A stretch of 13,752 bases of DNA from contig JAODBP010000130.1 of assembly GCA_025464025.1 (NCBI GenBank), forward strand, positions 1 to 13,752. The letters are read 5' to 3'. Source of the stretch: Actinomycetes bacterium. GTDB taxonomy: Bacteria; Actinomycetota; Acidimicrobiia; Acidimicrobiales; CADCSY01. This document shows, in pieces, positions 6,228 through 12,098 of the stretch. The notes under the pieces were generated by a model. It saw nothing but the letters and a program-made list of their open reading frames with translations. It did not search any database and had not been told where the DNA came from. Both the position numbers and the translations under genes were made by a program. Numbering within the stretch: position 1 is the first letter of the stretch; each line of letters begins with the position of its first letter.

Positions 6228-6737
6228 CTAGTGCTTCTTGTGGCCGTTCGTCTTGATGCACATGTGGCCATCGGGGTCGATGGGTCGGGCGCAGAGCGGG
6301 CAGGTGGGCCGGCCCGTCGAGAGCAACAGGGTGGCTCGCACCACGAAGGCCTGGACCTGGCCCCGGGTGAGGGCGAAGCGGGCCATGCCGAGGGTCACCT
6401 CGTCGTCGGCGTCCTCCTCGAGGGCGATCTCGTCGGCCCGCACGACCATGCGGTCGCGGCCCTCGTCGAACACGACGCCGAGCTGGCCCACGATCCACTC
6501 CGGGATCACCGGCGAGGTGAGCTCCATGTCCTGGGGCACCTCGCTGTCGGCCGGCGTCGGCAGGTCGTGGAGCAGCTCGGCGAGGTACTGGGCGAGGGCG
6601 CCGACCTGGCCCTTCTCGAGCTGGAGGCTGACGACCTGGGTGCCGGCGATGGCCTGGAGGTAGAAGACGCGCGCTCCCGGCTCGCCGATGGTGCCGGCGG
6701 TGAAGCGGTCGACGTCGGGCAGATCGAACTCGGTCAA
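6228..6737 (-). CDS. DUF3090 family protein (TIGR03847)
   Basis: A 169-residue protein of unknown function, part of the actinobacterial trio with the SCO1664-type kinase-like protein and the MSMEG_4193 phosphomutase. Typical features are the early DRFTAGTIGEPGARVFYLQA stretch (10-29), the EKGQVGALAQYLAELL helix (41-56) and a C-terminal zinc-ribbon-like motif with C146, C149, H158 and C160. The only workable start is TTG at 6737, one base after the phosphomutase stop; an in-frame stop lies five codons upstream and the family N-terminus aligns right there. The close spacing implies co-transcription and coupled translation from the phosphomutase gene. Its stop is 3 bp from the convergent lipoprotein gene's stop. 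Confidence 0.87.
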   Translation of the reverse strand: MTEFDLPDVDRFTAGTIGEPGARVFYLQAIAGTQVVSLQLEKGQVGALAQYLAELLHDLPTPADSEVPQDMELTSPVIPEWIVGQLGVVFDEGRDRMVVRADEIALEEDADDEVTLGMARFALTRGQVQAFVVRATLLLSTGRPTCPLCARPIDPDGHMCIKTNGHKKH

Positions 6738-6738
6738 G

Positions 6739-7341
6739 TCAGGAAGCCTTCAGGTCGGCGAGGGTGCCCGTCGTGTGGTTGACCGTGAGCACGGCCGGAC
6801 CGCCCGAGCCGTAGGCCACGGCCGTGACCGAGCACGGTGACACGACGATGCGCTGGAACAGGTCGAGGTGGGTGCCGAGGGCGTCGGCCACCGCCGCCTT
6901 GATCGGGTCGGCGTGCGACACGCAGACGACCACGCCGCCCCTGTGCCGCTCGACGAGCGAGGCGACGGCCCCGGTGATGCGGGTCTGCATCTCGGTGAAC
7001 GACTCCCCGTTCGGGAAGCGGAAGCCGCTCGGGTACCGCTGCACCGTCCGCCACTCGGGCAGCTTCATCAGGTCGGTGAGCTTGGAGCCGGTCCAGTCGC
7101 CGAAGTCGCACTCGAGCAGGCCGCGGTCGATCTGGACCTTGAGGCCGCGGGCCTTCCCGATGGGTGCCGCCGTCTCCCGCGTGCGCTCGAGCGGTGACGC
7201 GTAGATGGCGTCGACCTTCGCCAGCCCACCCAGGAGGGCAGCGACGGCCTCGGCCTGGGCTCGGCCCTCGTCGGAGAGGTGGAGGCCCTTGGCCCGGCCC
7301 GGCAGGGTCGAGCCCGTGGTGGGCGTCTTCCCGTGCCGCAC
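6739..7341 (-). CDS. Histidine phosphatase superfamily protein, MSMEG_4193-type probable phosphomutase
   Basis: A phosphoglycerate-mutase-like enzyme that would transfer or remove phosphate through a phosphohistidine. Visible are the RHG catalytic motif (nucleophilic His), ASPLERTRETAAP with the phosphate-binding Arg, ECDFGDWTG carrying the acidic residue, and VVVCVSHADPIK with the second active-site His. It heads the trio with DUF3090 (one-base gap) and the SCO1664-family protein. The coordinates use GTG 7341, the only canonical start in frame, but it codes the Val of 'LFVRHG' and would remove the first beta strand. The frame stays open to a stop at 7398-7396, and the expected N-terminus (AAKTKPDPATLVLFVRHG) fits an upstream start at ATC 7386, which lies exactly 6 nt after a TAGGTT box. 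I regard 7386 as the likelier true start. Confidence 0.85.
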   Translation of the reverse strand: MRHGKTPTTGSTLPGRAKGLHLSDEGRAQAEAVAALLGGLAKVDAIYASPLERTRETAAPIGKARGLKVQIDRGLLECDFGDWTGSKLTDLMKLPEWRTVQRYPSGFRFPNGESFTEMQTRITGAVASLVERHRGGVVVCVSHADPIKAAVADALGTHLDLFQRIVVSPCSVTAVAYGSGGPAVLTVNHTTGTLADLKAS

Positions 7342-7392
7342 GAACAGGACGAGCGTGGCCGGATCCGGCTTGGTCTTGGCAGCGATCGGATC

Positions 7393-7402
7393 AACCTACC
7401 GT
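7393..7402. promoter_or_regulatory. Overlapping divergent -10 boxes, phosphomutase / uracil-DNA glycosylase
   Basis: On the plus strand TACCGT (7397-7402) lies 8 nt before the glycosylase ATG at 7411. On the minus strand TAGGTT (7398-7393) lies 6 nt before position 7386, the proposed ATC start of the phosphomutase. The two boxes share the central TA at 7397-7398, so RNA polymerase could use only one direction at a time. No -35 motifs are evident. Confidence 0.5.
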
Positions 7403-7410
7403 TGGCGCCG

Positions 7411-8109
7411 ATGGTGCCTGGTCCCCGCGACGTCCACGACTCCCTCGCCCAGGTGACGTCAGAGATCGTGGGCTGCTTCGCCTGCCCGCGCCTGGTGGCG
7501 TGGCGCGAGCAGGTCGCGGTCGAGAAGCGGGCGTCCTACGCGGACGAGGTGTACTGGGGGCGGCCGGCGCCCGGCTTCGGCGATCCGAAGGCCGAGCTGC
7601 TCGTGGTGGGCCTGGCGCCGGCGGCCCATGGCGCCAACCGAACCGGTCGGGTCTTCACCGGTGACCGCTCGGGCGACTGGCTCTACGGCGCCCTGTTCCG
7701 GGCTGGCTACGCCAACCAGCCCACCAGCGTCAGCCGCGACGACGGGCTCGAGCTCGCCGGTGCGTGGGTCAGCGCTGCCGTCCGCTGCGCACCGCCCGCC
7801 AACAAGCCCACGCCCGAGGAGCGCGACACCTGCCTGCCCTTCCTCCGTCGCGAGTGGGACCTCCTCACCGAGGTGCAGGTCGTCGTGGTGCTCGGGCAGT
7901 TCGCCTACCAGGTGATCGCCGGCATGGTCGGGCTGAAGCCCCGGCCCAAGTTCGGGCACGGCGTCGAGGCCACGCTCCCCGACGGGAAGCTGCTCATCTG
8001 CTCGTACCACCCGAGCCAGCAGAACACCTTCACGGGCGTGCTGACCGAGCCCATGTTCGACGCCGTGTTCAGCCGGGCCCGGGAGCGGTCAGCACGACCG
8101 CCACGATGA
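7411..8109 (+). CDS. udgB: Family 5 uracil-DNA glycosylase (UdgB-like)
   Basis: A DNA-repair enzyme that removes uracil, and in this family other deaminated bases, from DNA to start base-excision repair. The 232-residue product has the family-5 motif GLAPAAHGANRTGR (67-80) followed by VFTGDRSGDWLYGALF, and the second motif YHPSQQNTFTG (199-209). C22 and C25 (GCFACPR), C126 and C141 are the four ligands expected for the 4Fe-4S cluster. ATG 7411 is chosen because a TACCGT box lies 8 nt upstream and the family sequence begins near there; the open frame reaching back to 7279 runs antisense into the phosphomutase gene. High-GC, aerobic actinobacteria commonly keep this enzyme. The last 41 bp overlap a small antisense ORF. 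Confidence 0.9.
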   Translation: MVPGPRDVHDSLAQVTSEIVGCFACPRLVAWREQVAVEKRASYADEVYWGRPAPGFGDPKAELLVVGLAPAAHGANRTGRVFTGDRSGDWLYGALFRAGYANQPTSVSRDDGLELAGAWVSAAVRCAPPANKPTPEERDTCLPFLRREWDLLTEVQVVVVLGQFAYQVIAGMVGLKPRPKFGHGVEATLPDGKLLICSYHPSQQNTFTGVLTEPMFDAVFSRARERSARPPR

Positions 8110-8158
8110 GGGCGACGCCGACCAGCAGCGCCAGCACGGCGACGGTGCGGGTGTCCAC
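8069..8158 (-). CDS. Candidate 29-residue single-helix membrane protein
   Basis: A short frame opens with GTG at 8158 and ends at TGA 8071-8069. Its product is a short polar head (MDTRT), about 20 hydrophobic residues (VAVLALLVGVALIVAVVL) and a TAPGPG tail, a good single transmembrane helix. The minus strand carries TACTTT (8170-8165) exactly 6 nt before the GTG, an ideal leaderless start in this genome's style. It overlaps the 3' end of the glycosylase gene, antisense, by 41 bp, and diverges from the thioredoxin-fold gene at 8181. No family is recognised. GC-rich antisense frames can look hydrophobic by chance, so this remains a candidate. Confidence 0.42.
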   Translation of the reverse strand: MDTRTVAVLALLVGVALIVAVVLTAPGPG

Positions 8159-8164
8159 GCGCCG

Positions 8165-8174
8165 AAAGTAGCGT
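8165..8174. promoter_or_regulatory. Overlapping divergent -10 boxes, small ORF / thioredoxin-fold gene
   Basis: On the plus strand TAGCGT (8169-8174) is followed by 6 nt and ATG 8181. On the minus strand TACTTT (8170-8165) is followed by 6 nt and GTG 8158. The boxes share the TA at 8169-8170. The geometry is almost the same as at 7393-7402. Confidence 0.55.
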
Positions 8175-8180
8175 CGCCCC

Positions 8181-9170
8181 ATGGAGACGATCGAGGTCGT
8201 GATCGTCGACGAGGGGGAGACGACGCTCACCGGTCACCGCGACGGTGACCGACTGCTGCTGCCCCTCGCCGACGTGGCGGCAGCCACCGGCTGGACGCTG
8301 AAGCCCGAGGGCCTGTGCCAGGGCGACATCTGCATCCCGGCCAAGGCGTTGGCCGACCCGGTCGACGTGCGCGACTTCGCCGCCGCCGTGCACCGGGCCG
8401 TCGCCGTCGACGCCGCCGAGGGCATGGTCGCCCTCGCCGGCTCGCCCCACGAGCAGGTCACCGGCGCCGCGCCCGACGCCCTGGTGTCCGACCTCGACGG
8501 GAACCCGGTCCACCTCAAGGACGTGGCGCCCGGCGGCAAGCGCGTCCTGGTGGCGTGGTCGTCGTGGTGCGGCTGCCGTCACGAGCTGCCGGCGTGGGAG
8601 GCCCTCCAGCGGGAGCTGGGCGACGTGTCGATCGTGGCCGTGGCCATCGACGAGGAGCTCGACGCCGTGCGGCCGTGGGCCGAGGCGGTCGACATCCCCG
8701 TCGTGGTCGACCGGGAGGGGAAGCTGGCCGAGGCCTACGGGATCATCAACGTGCCGACGTCGGTGTGGATCGACGCCGACGACCAGGTCGTCCTGCCGCC
8801 GGTGATCGCGCCGGGCGACGACCAGTTCAAGGAGTTCACCCAGATCGACTCGACCAGCCACCACGACGCCCTCCGTCGCTGGGCCGTCGACGGCGTGCTG
8901 CCCGATCGGCCGGTGGAGCAGCCCCGGACGGCGGTCGAGCACGAGGCGCTGGCCGAGCGACGCCTCGCGATCCACCTGCGTCGGGCCGGCAACCAGGAGG
9001 CGGCCGAGCGCCACATGGCCCGGGCTGCCGAGCTGGCCCCGTTCGACTGGACCATCCGGCGCGGCCTCATGCCGCTCCGGGGCGAGGACCCGTTCGGCGA
9101 GAAGTTCTTCGAGTTCTGGAACGAGTGGGAGGGGGCGGGCCGCCCGGGCTACGACCCGCTGGCCCGATGA
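8181..9170 (+). CDS. Thioredoxin-fold (redoxin/TlpA-like) protein with CxC active site
   Basis: A 329-residue protein with three parts. Residues 1-95 form an unfamiliar N-terminal domain with a Cys pair (GLCQGDICIPA; C46, C51). Residues about 96-205 are a redoxin-type thioredoxin fold: DALVSDLDGNPVHLKD, the active site SSWCGCRHELPAWEAL (C130, C132) and the cis-Pro loop GIINVPTSVWID (P192). Residues about 245-329 are a helical, TPR-like C-terminal region ending EFWNEWEGAGRPGYDP. The active site is C-G-C, one residue shorter than the usual CxxC of TlpA/ResA proteins. No signal peptide is visible, so a cytoplasmic thiol-disulfide role is inferred. ATG 8181 sits 6 nt after a TAGCGT box; the stop overlaps the next start (ATGA). 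Confidence 0.8.
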   Translation: METIEVVIVDEGETTLTGHRDGDRLLLPLADVAAATGWTLKPEGLCQGDICIPAKALADPVDVRDFAAAVHRAVAVDAAEGMVALAGSPHEQVTGAAPDALVSDLDGNPVHLKDVAPGGKRVLVAWSSWCGCRHELPAWEALQRELGDVSIVAVAIDEELDAVRPWAEAVDIPVVVDREGKLAEAYGIINVPTSVWIDADDQVVLPPVIAPGDDQFKEFTQIDSTSHHDALRRWAVDGVLPDRPVEQPRTAVEHEALAERRLAIHLRRAGNQEAAERHMARAAELAPFDWTIRRGLMPLRGEDPFGEKFFEFWNEWEGAGRPGYDPLAR

Positions 9171-10231
9171 CCGCGCTGGTGAAGGTCGCGGTCTGGGGCA
9201 CCGGCAACGTGGGGCGGGCCGCCATCCGCATGGTCGACGGCCACCCCGAGCTGGAGCTGGCCGCCGTGATCGTCTCCAACCCCGACAAGGTCGGGCAGGA
9301 CGCCGGCGACCTCGCCGGGCTCGACCGCCAGCTCGGCGTGGCCGCCACCACCGAGCTGCCGAACGTCGACGCCGTGGCCTACTGCGCGTCGGCCGACTTC
9401 CGGCCGGACGAGGCGCTGGCCGACATCCTCCAGTGCCTGCGATCGGGCGCCAGCGTGGTCACGCCCGGCATCTACGCCCTGTACGACCCGCCGTCGGCAC
9501 CCGTGGCGCTGCGCGAGCAGGTCGAGGCGGCGTGCAAGGAGGGCGGCTCGGCCTTCTTCGCCAACGGCGTCGACCCCGGGTGGGGCAACGACGTCCTCCC
9601 GCTGCTGCTCACCGGCTTCGTGTCGGAGTTCTCGCAGGTGCGGGCCCAGGAGATCTTCGACTACTCGACCTACGAGGCCGAGGCGGCCGTCCGCGAGCTC
9701 GTCGGCTTCGGCATGCCGATGGACTACGACCCGCCCATGGTGATGAAGACCATCCCGACCTCGGTGTGGGGCGGCCAGCTCCGGATGATGGCCCGGGCCC
9801 TCGGGCTCGAGCTGGAGGCCATCGAGGAGCACGTCGAGCGCCGGCCGCTGGAGCGCAGCGTCACCACCGCCCTCGGCGACTTCGCCGAGGGGACCCAGGG
9901 TGCGCTGCGCTTCGAGGTGCAGGGCATCGTCGGCGGCAAGCCGGTGCTCGTGGTCGAGCACATCACCCGCATCCACCCCGACATCGCGCCCGACTGGCCG
10001 GCCCCGGCCGACGGTGCGGCCGGCGCCCACCGGGTGATCATCGAGGGCCGGCCCCGCATCGTGGTCACCGTCGAATGTGAGGACGAGGGCGGCAACCGGG
10101 CCGCCGGCGGCAACGCCTCGGCCGCGGCACGGCTGGTCGACGCCATCCCGTTCCTGGTCTCCGCCGGGCCCGGCCTCTACGACGGCCTCCAGGTGCCGCT
10201 CCGCTACGGCGTGGGTCGCCTCAGGGTCTGA
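9167..10231 (+). CDS. Dihydrodipicolinate reductase-like NAD(P)-dependent dehydrogenase
   Basis: A 354-residue oxidoreductase with a Rossmann N-terminus (VKVAVWGTGNVGRAAIRMV, with GTGNVG at 11-16) and the domain order of the DapB-like / 2,4-diaminopentanoate-dehydrogenase group: cofactor-binding domain to about 120, then a catalytic/dimer domain with ANGVDPGWGNDVLPLLLTG and a long C-terminal portion. Many actinobacterial members exist with unknown substrate; they are not the lysine-pathway DapB, which is shorter (about 250) and has its own signature. It starts with ATG 9167 overlapping the thioredoxin-fold gene's stop, so the two form a coupled operon and may work on one redox pathway. Its 3' end overlaps the convergent hydrolase gene by 11 bp. 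Confidence 0.82.
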   Translation: MTALVKVAVWGTGNVGRAAIRMVDGHPELELAAVIVSNPDKVGQDAGDLAGLDRQLGVAATTELPNVDAVAYCASADFRPDEALADILQCLRSGASVVTPGIYALYDPPSAPVALREQVEAACKEGGSAFFANGVDPGWGNDVLPLLLTGFVSEFSQVRAQEIFDYSTYEAEAAVRELVGFGMPMDYDPPMVMKTIPTSVWGGQLRMMARALGLELEAIEEHVERRPLERSVTTALGDFAEGTQGALRFEVQGIVGGKPVLVVEHITRIHPDIAPDWPAPADGAAGAHRVIIEGRPRIVVTVECEDEGGNRAAGGNASAAARLVDAIPFLVSAGPGLYDGLQVPLRYGVGRLRV

Positions 10232-11138
10232 GGGCGTTGGCCAGCTCGGTGGTGACGACCTTGCGGGCGGCGAGGGCGCCTTCGACCGGGAAGCTGAAGA
10301 ACCCGTGCACCATGCCGGGCGCCTCGTGGAAGGTCGTCACCACGCCGGCCTGCTGGAGGCGGGTGGCGTAGGCCTCGCCCTCGTCGCGCAGCGGGTCGAG
10401 CTCGGCGACCAGCACGACGGCCGGGGGGAGGCCCGAGAGGTCGTCGGCCCGGAGCGGGGCGATGCGCCAGTCGACCTCGGCGTCGCCGATGTAGTGGTCC
10501 TCGAACCACTTCATGGCCCGACCCGACAGCAGGTAGGGCTTGTCGAAGTTGTCCCGCCGCGACGGGGTCTCCTCCCGCACGTCGGTGTTCGGGTAGATCA
10601 GCGCCTGGAAGGCGATGCGCGGGCCACCCCGCTCCCGGGCCAGCAGCGTGACCGTGGCGGCGAGGTTGCCGCCGGCGCTGTCGCCGGCCACCGCCAGCCG
10701 ATCGGCATCGAGGCCCAGTTCGCCGGCGTGCTCGCTGACCCACTTCGTGGCGGCGTAGGCGTCCTCCAGCGGCGCCGGGAACGGGTGCTCGGGCGCCAGC
10801 CGGTACTCGACCGAGATCACGGTCACGCCCGATTCGGCGGCCAGGCGGCCGCAGGTGTTGTCGTGGCTCTGGATGCTGCCGATCACCCAGCCGCCGCCGT
10901 GGAAGAACACCGCGACGGGCCCGCCGGGCGCCGCGCCCTCGGGGCGGTAGACCCGGGCCGGGAGCATGCCGTCGGCCCCACCGACCTCGATGTCGGTGAC
11001 GGAGGCCAGGCCGGTCTCGTCCCGCGGCGAGCCGCCCTGCGACGTGTACGCCCGCGCCTCGTCCGGCGTCTTGTCGTCGACGCGGAGCTCGCCCCCCATC
11101 AGGTCGAGGATTGGCTGGAGCTGGGGATCGAGCGGCAT
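10221..11138 (-). CDS. Alpha/beta hydrolase, hormone-sensitive-lipase (HSL) family esterase
   Basis: A 305-residue serine esterase of the HSL / bacterial family IV type, hydrolysing acyl esters, probably in the cytoplasm since no signal peptide is seen. The HGGGW oxyanion motif is at 80-84, the nucleophile elbow is GDSAGG with S154, the acid is D248 in AELDPLRDEG and the base is H278 in PGMVHGF. YRLAPEHPFPAP (112-123) is another family hallmark. All catalytic residues are present and the length is typical. ATG 11138 follows a TACCTT box by 7 nt, so the gene has its own leaderless-type promoter although clpP lies 27 bp upstream in the same direction. The natural ester is not predictable. Confidence 0.9.
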   Translation of the reverse strand: MPLDPQLQPILDLMGGELRVDDKTPDEARAYTSQGGSPRDETGLASVTDIEVGGADGMLPARVYRPEGAAPGGPVAVFFHGGGWVIGSIQSHDNTCGRLAAESGVTVISVEYRLAPEHPFPAPLEDAYAATKWVSEHAGELGLDADRLAVAGDSAGGNLAATVTLLARERGGPRIAFQALIYPNTDVREETPSRRDNFDKPYLLSGRAMKWFEDHYIGDAEVDWRIAPLRADDLSGLPPAVVLVAELDPLRDEGEAYATRLQQAGVVTTFHEAPGMVHGFFSFPVEGALAARKVVTTELANALRP

Positions 11139-11151
11139 GACCCGGAAGGTA
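11139..11151 (-). promoter_or_regulatory. Leaderless-type promoter of the esterase gene
   Basis: TACCTT on the minus strand (11151-11146) is followed by 7 nt and ATG 11138. It lies in the 27-bp gap after clpP, which suggests the esterase is not solely dependent on the clpP transcript. Confidence 0.5.
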
Positions 11152-11165
11152 ATCCGCTCACCTCT

Positions 11166-11792
11166 TCAGATGCGGCCGGCCATCTCGAGGACGTCGGCGG
11201 AGACGCCGCGGCGGGGCTTGAGGATCTCGTCGATGAGGCCGTACTCGAGCGCCTCGCCGGCGGTCATGTAGTAGTCGCGGTCGACGTCGCGCTCGACCTG
11301 CTCGATCGATCGGCCCGAGTGGTGGGCGATGATCTCGACCATCCGGCGCTTGATGGCGAGCGTCTCGCGGAGGTGGATCTCCATGTCGCTCGGCGTCACC
11401 CGCCCGGTGCCGGCGGAGCCCTGGTGGATCATGATCTTGGCGCTGGGGAGGGCCAGGCGCTTCCCGGCGGCGCCGCCGCACAGGATCATCGCAGCCGCCG
11501 ACATGCCCATCCCGACGCAGATCGTGGAGACCTCGCACTGCACGTGCTGCATGACGTCGTAGATGGCCATCCCGCCGTAGGCCAGGCCGCCGGGGGAGTT
11601 GATGTAGAGGTGGATGTCGGCGGTCGGGTCCTGGGCCTCGAGGTAGAGGATCTCGGCGACGAGGAGGTTGGCGATCTGGTCGTCGACCTCCTGGCCGAGG
11701 AAGACGATGCGCTCCTTCACCAGGAGCGAGAAGATGTCGAACGCCCGGTCGCCCTTCGGGCCGGAGTCCACCACGGTCGGGATGAGGGTCAT
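11166..11792 (-). CDS. clpP: ATP-dependent Clp protease proteolytic subunit (ClpP)
   Basis: The barrel-forming serine peptidase of the Clp protease, which degrades proteins fed by ClpX or ClpC ATPases. The 208-residue product has the N-terminal RIVFLGQEVDD, the oxyanion-loop INSPGG (64-69), the nucleophile S98 in VGMGMSAAAMIL, H123 in KIMIHQG and D173 in DRDYYMTAGEAL, followed by EYGLIDEIL. The triad is complete and the length equals normal ClpP. ATG 11792 follows TACCGT by 7 nt. It diverges from the xre gene; an AT-rich palindrome lies between their -10 boxes. It has no adjacent second active clpP, trigger factor or clpX gene, unlike the usual housekeeping clpP1P2 locus, so it may be an additional, separately regulated ClpP. 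Confidence 0.92.
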   Translation of the reverse strand: MTLIPTVVDSGPKGDRAFDIFSLLVKERIVFLGQEVDDQIANLLVAEILYLEAQDPTADIHLYINSPGGLAYGGMAIYDVMQHVQCEVSTICVGMGMSAAAMILCGGAAGKRLALPSAKIMIHQGSAGTGRVTPSDMEIHLRETLAIKRRMVEIIAHHSGRSIEQVERDVDRDYYMTAGEALEYGLIDEILKPRRGVSADVLEMAGRI

Positions 11793-11799
11793 GCCACAG

Positions 11800-11823
11800 A
11801 CGGTATCTCGTTTTCGATATAAT
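11800..11823. promoter_or_regulatory. Divergent clpP / xre promoters with shared operator palindrome
   Basis: On the minus strand TACCGT (11805-11800) lies 7 nt before the clpP ATG. On the plus strand a perfect TATAAT (11818-11823) lies 11 nt before the xre ATG. Between and overlapping both is TATCTCGTTTTCGATATA (11804-11821): 7-bp arms matching at 6 of 7 positions around TTTT. It is a strikingly AT-rich island in GC-rich DNA. Small XRE regulators usually bind such palindromes at their own promoters, so the 87-residue regulator encoded here is the likely ligand and would shut both directions. Confidence 0.6.
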
Positions 11824-11834
11824 CTGCAGGGCAC

Positions 11835-12098
11835 ATGAGCGAGCGCCGACACGAGCCGGTCTTCCCCGGCTTCGCCGAGATGGCCGAGCGCCGGCGCGCC
11901 GTCACCGACGAGCTGGCCGAGCGCCGACAGCGGCTCGGGCTCTCGCAGACGCAGGTCGCCGCCCGCATGGGCACGTCCCAGTCGGCGGTGGCCCGGCTCG
12001 AGTCGGGCGACGCCGACGTGCGGCTGTCGACGCTCGAGCGCTACGCCGCCGCCCTTGGGCACCAGCTCGACATCACCCTGAAGAAGGAGCAGCCGTGA
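11835..12098 (+). CDS. Small XRE-family (HTH_3) transcriptional regulator
   Basis: An 87-residue DNA-binding protein. After a charged N-terminal helix (ERRHEPVFPGFAEMAERRRAV) comes a Cro/C1-type helix-turn-helix at about 27-82: RRQRLGLSQTQVAARMG, then SQSAVARLESGDADVRLSTL, then the closing helix ERYAAALGHQLDITL. The shape resembles HigA-type antitoxins, but no toxin gene is adjacent; the partners are clpP (divergent) and a ClpP-like gene whose GTG overlaps this gene's stop. ATG 11835 is preceded by TATAAT and an operator-like palindrome, indicating autoregulation. It is much smaller than ClgR, the known XRE activator of actinobacterial clp genes. Confidence 0.87.
   Translation: MSERRHEPVFPGFAEMAERRRAVTDELAERRQRLGLSQTQVAARMGTSQSAVARLESGDADVRLSTLERYAAALGHQLDITLKKEQP

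Noticed and set aside
10077..11822. Open frame of 581 codons on the plus strand, antisense to the esterase and clpP
   Set aside because: The esterase and ClpP on the minus strand have complete catalytic motifs; the antisense frame is rich in Gly, Asp, His and Val with no recognisable domain.
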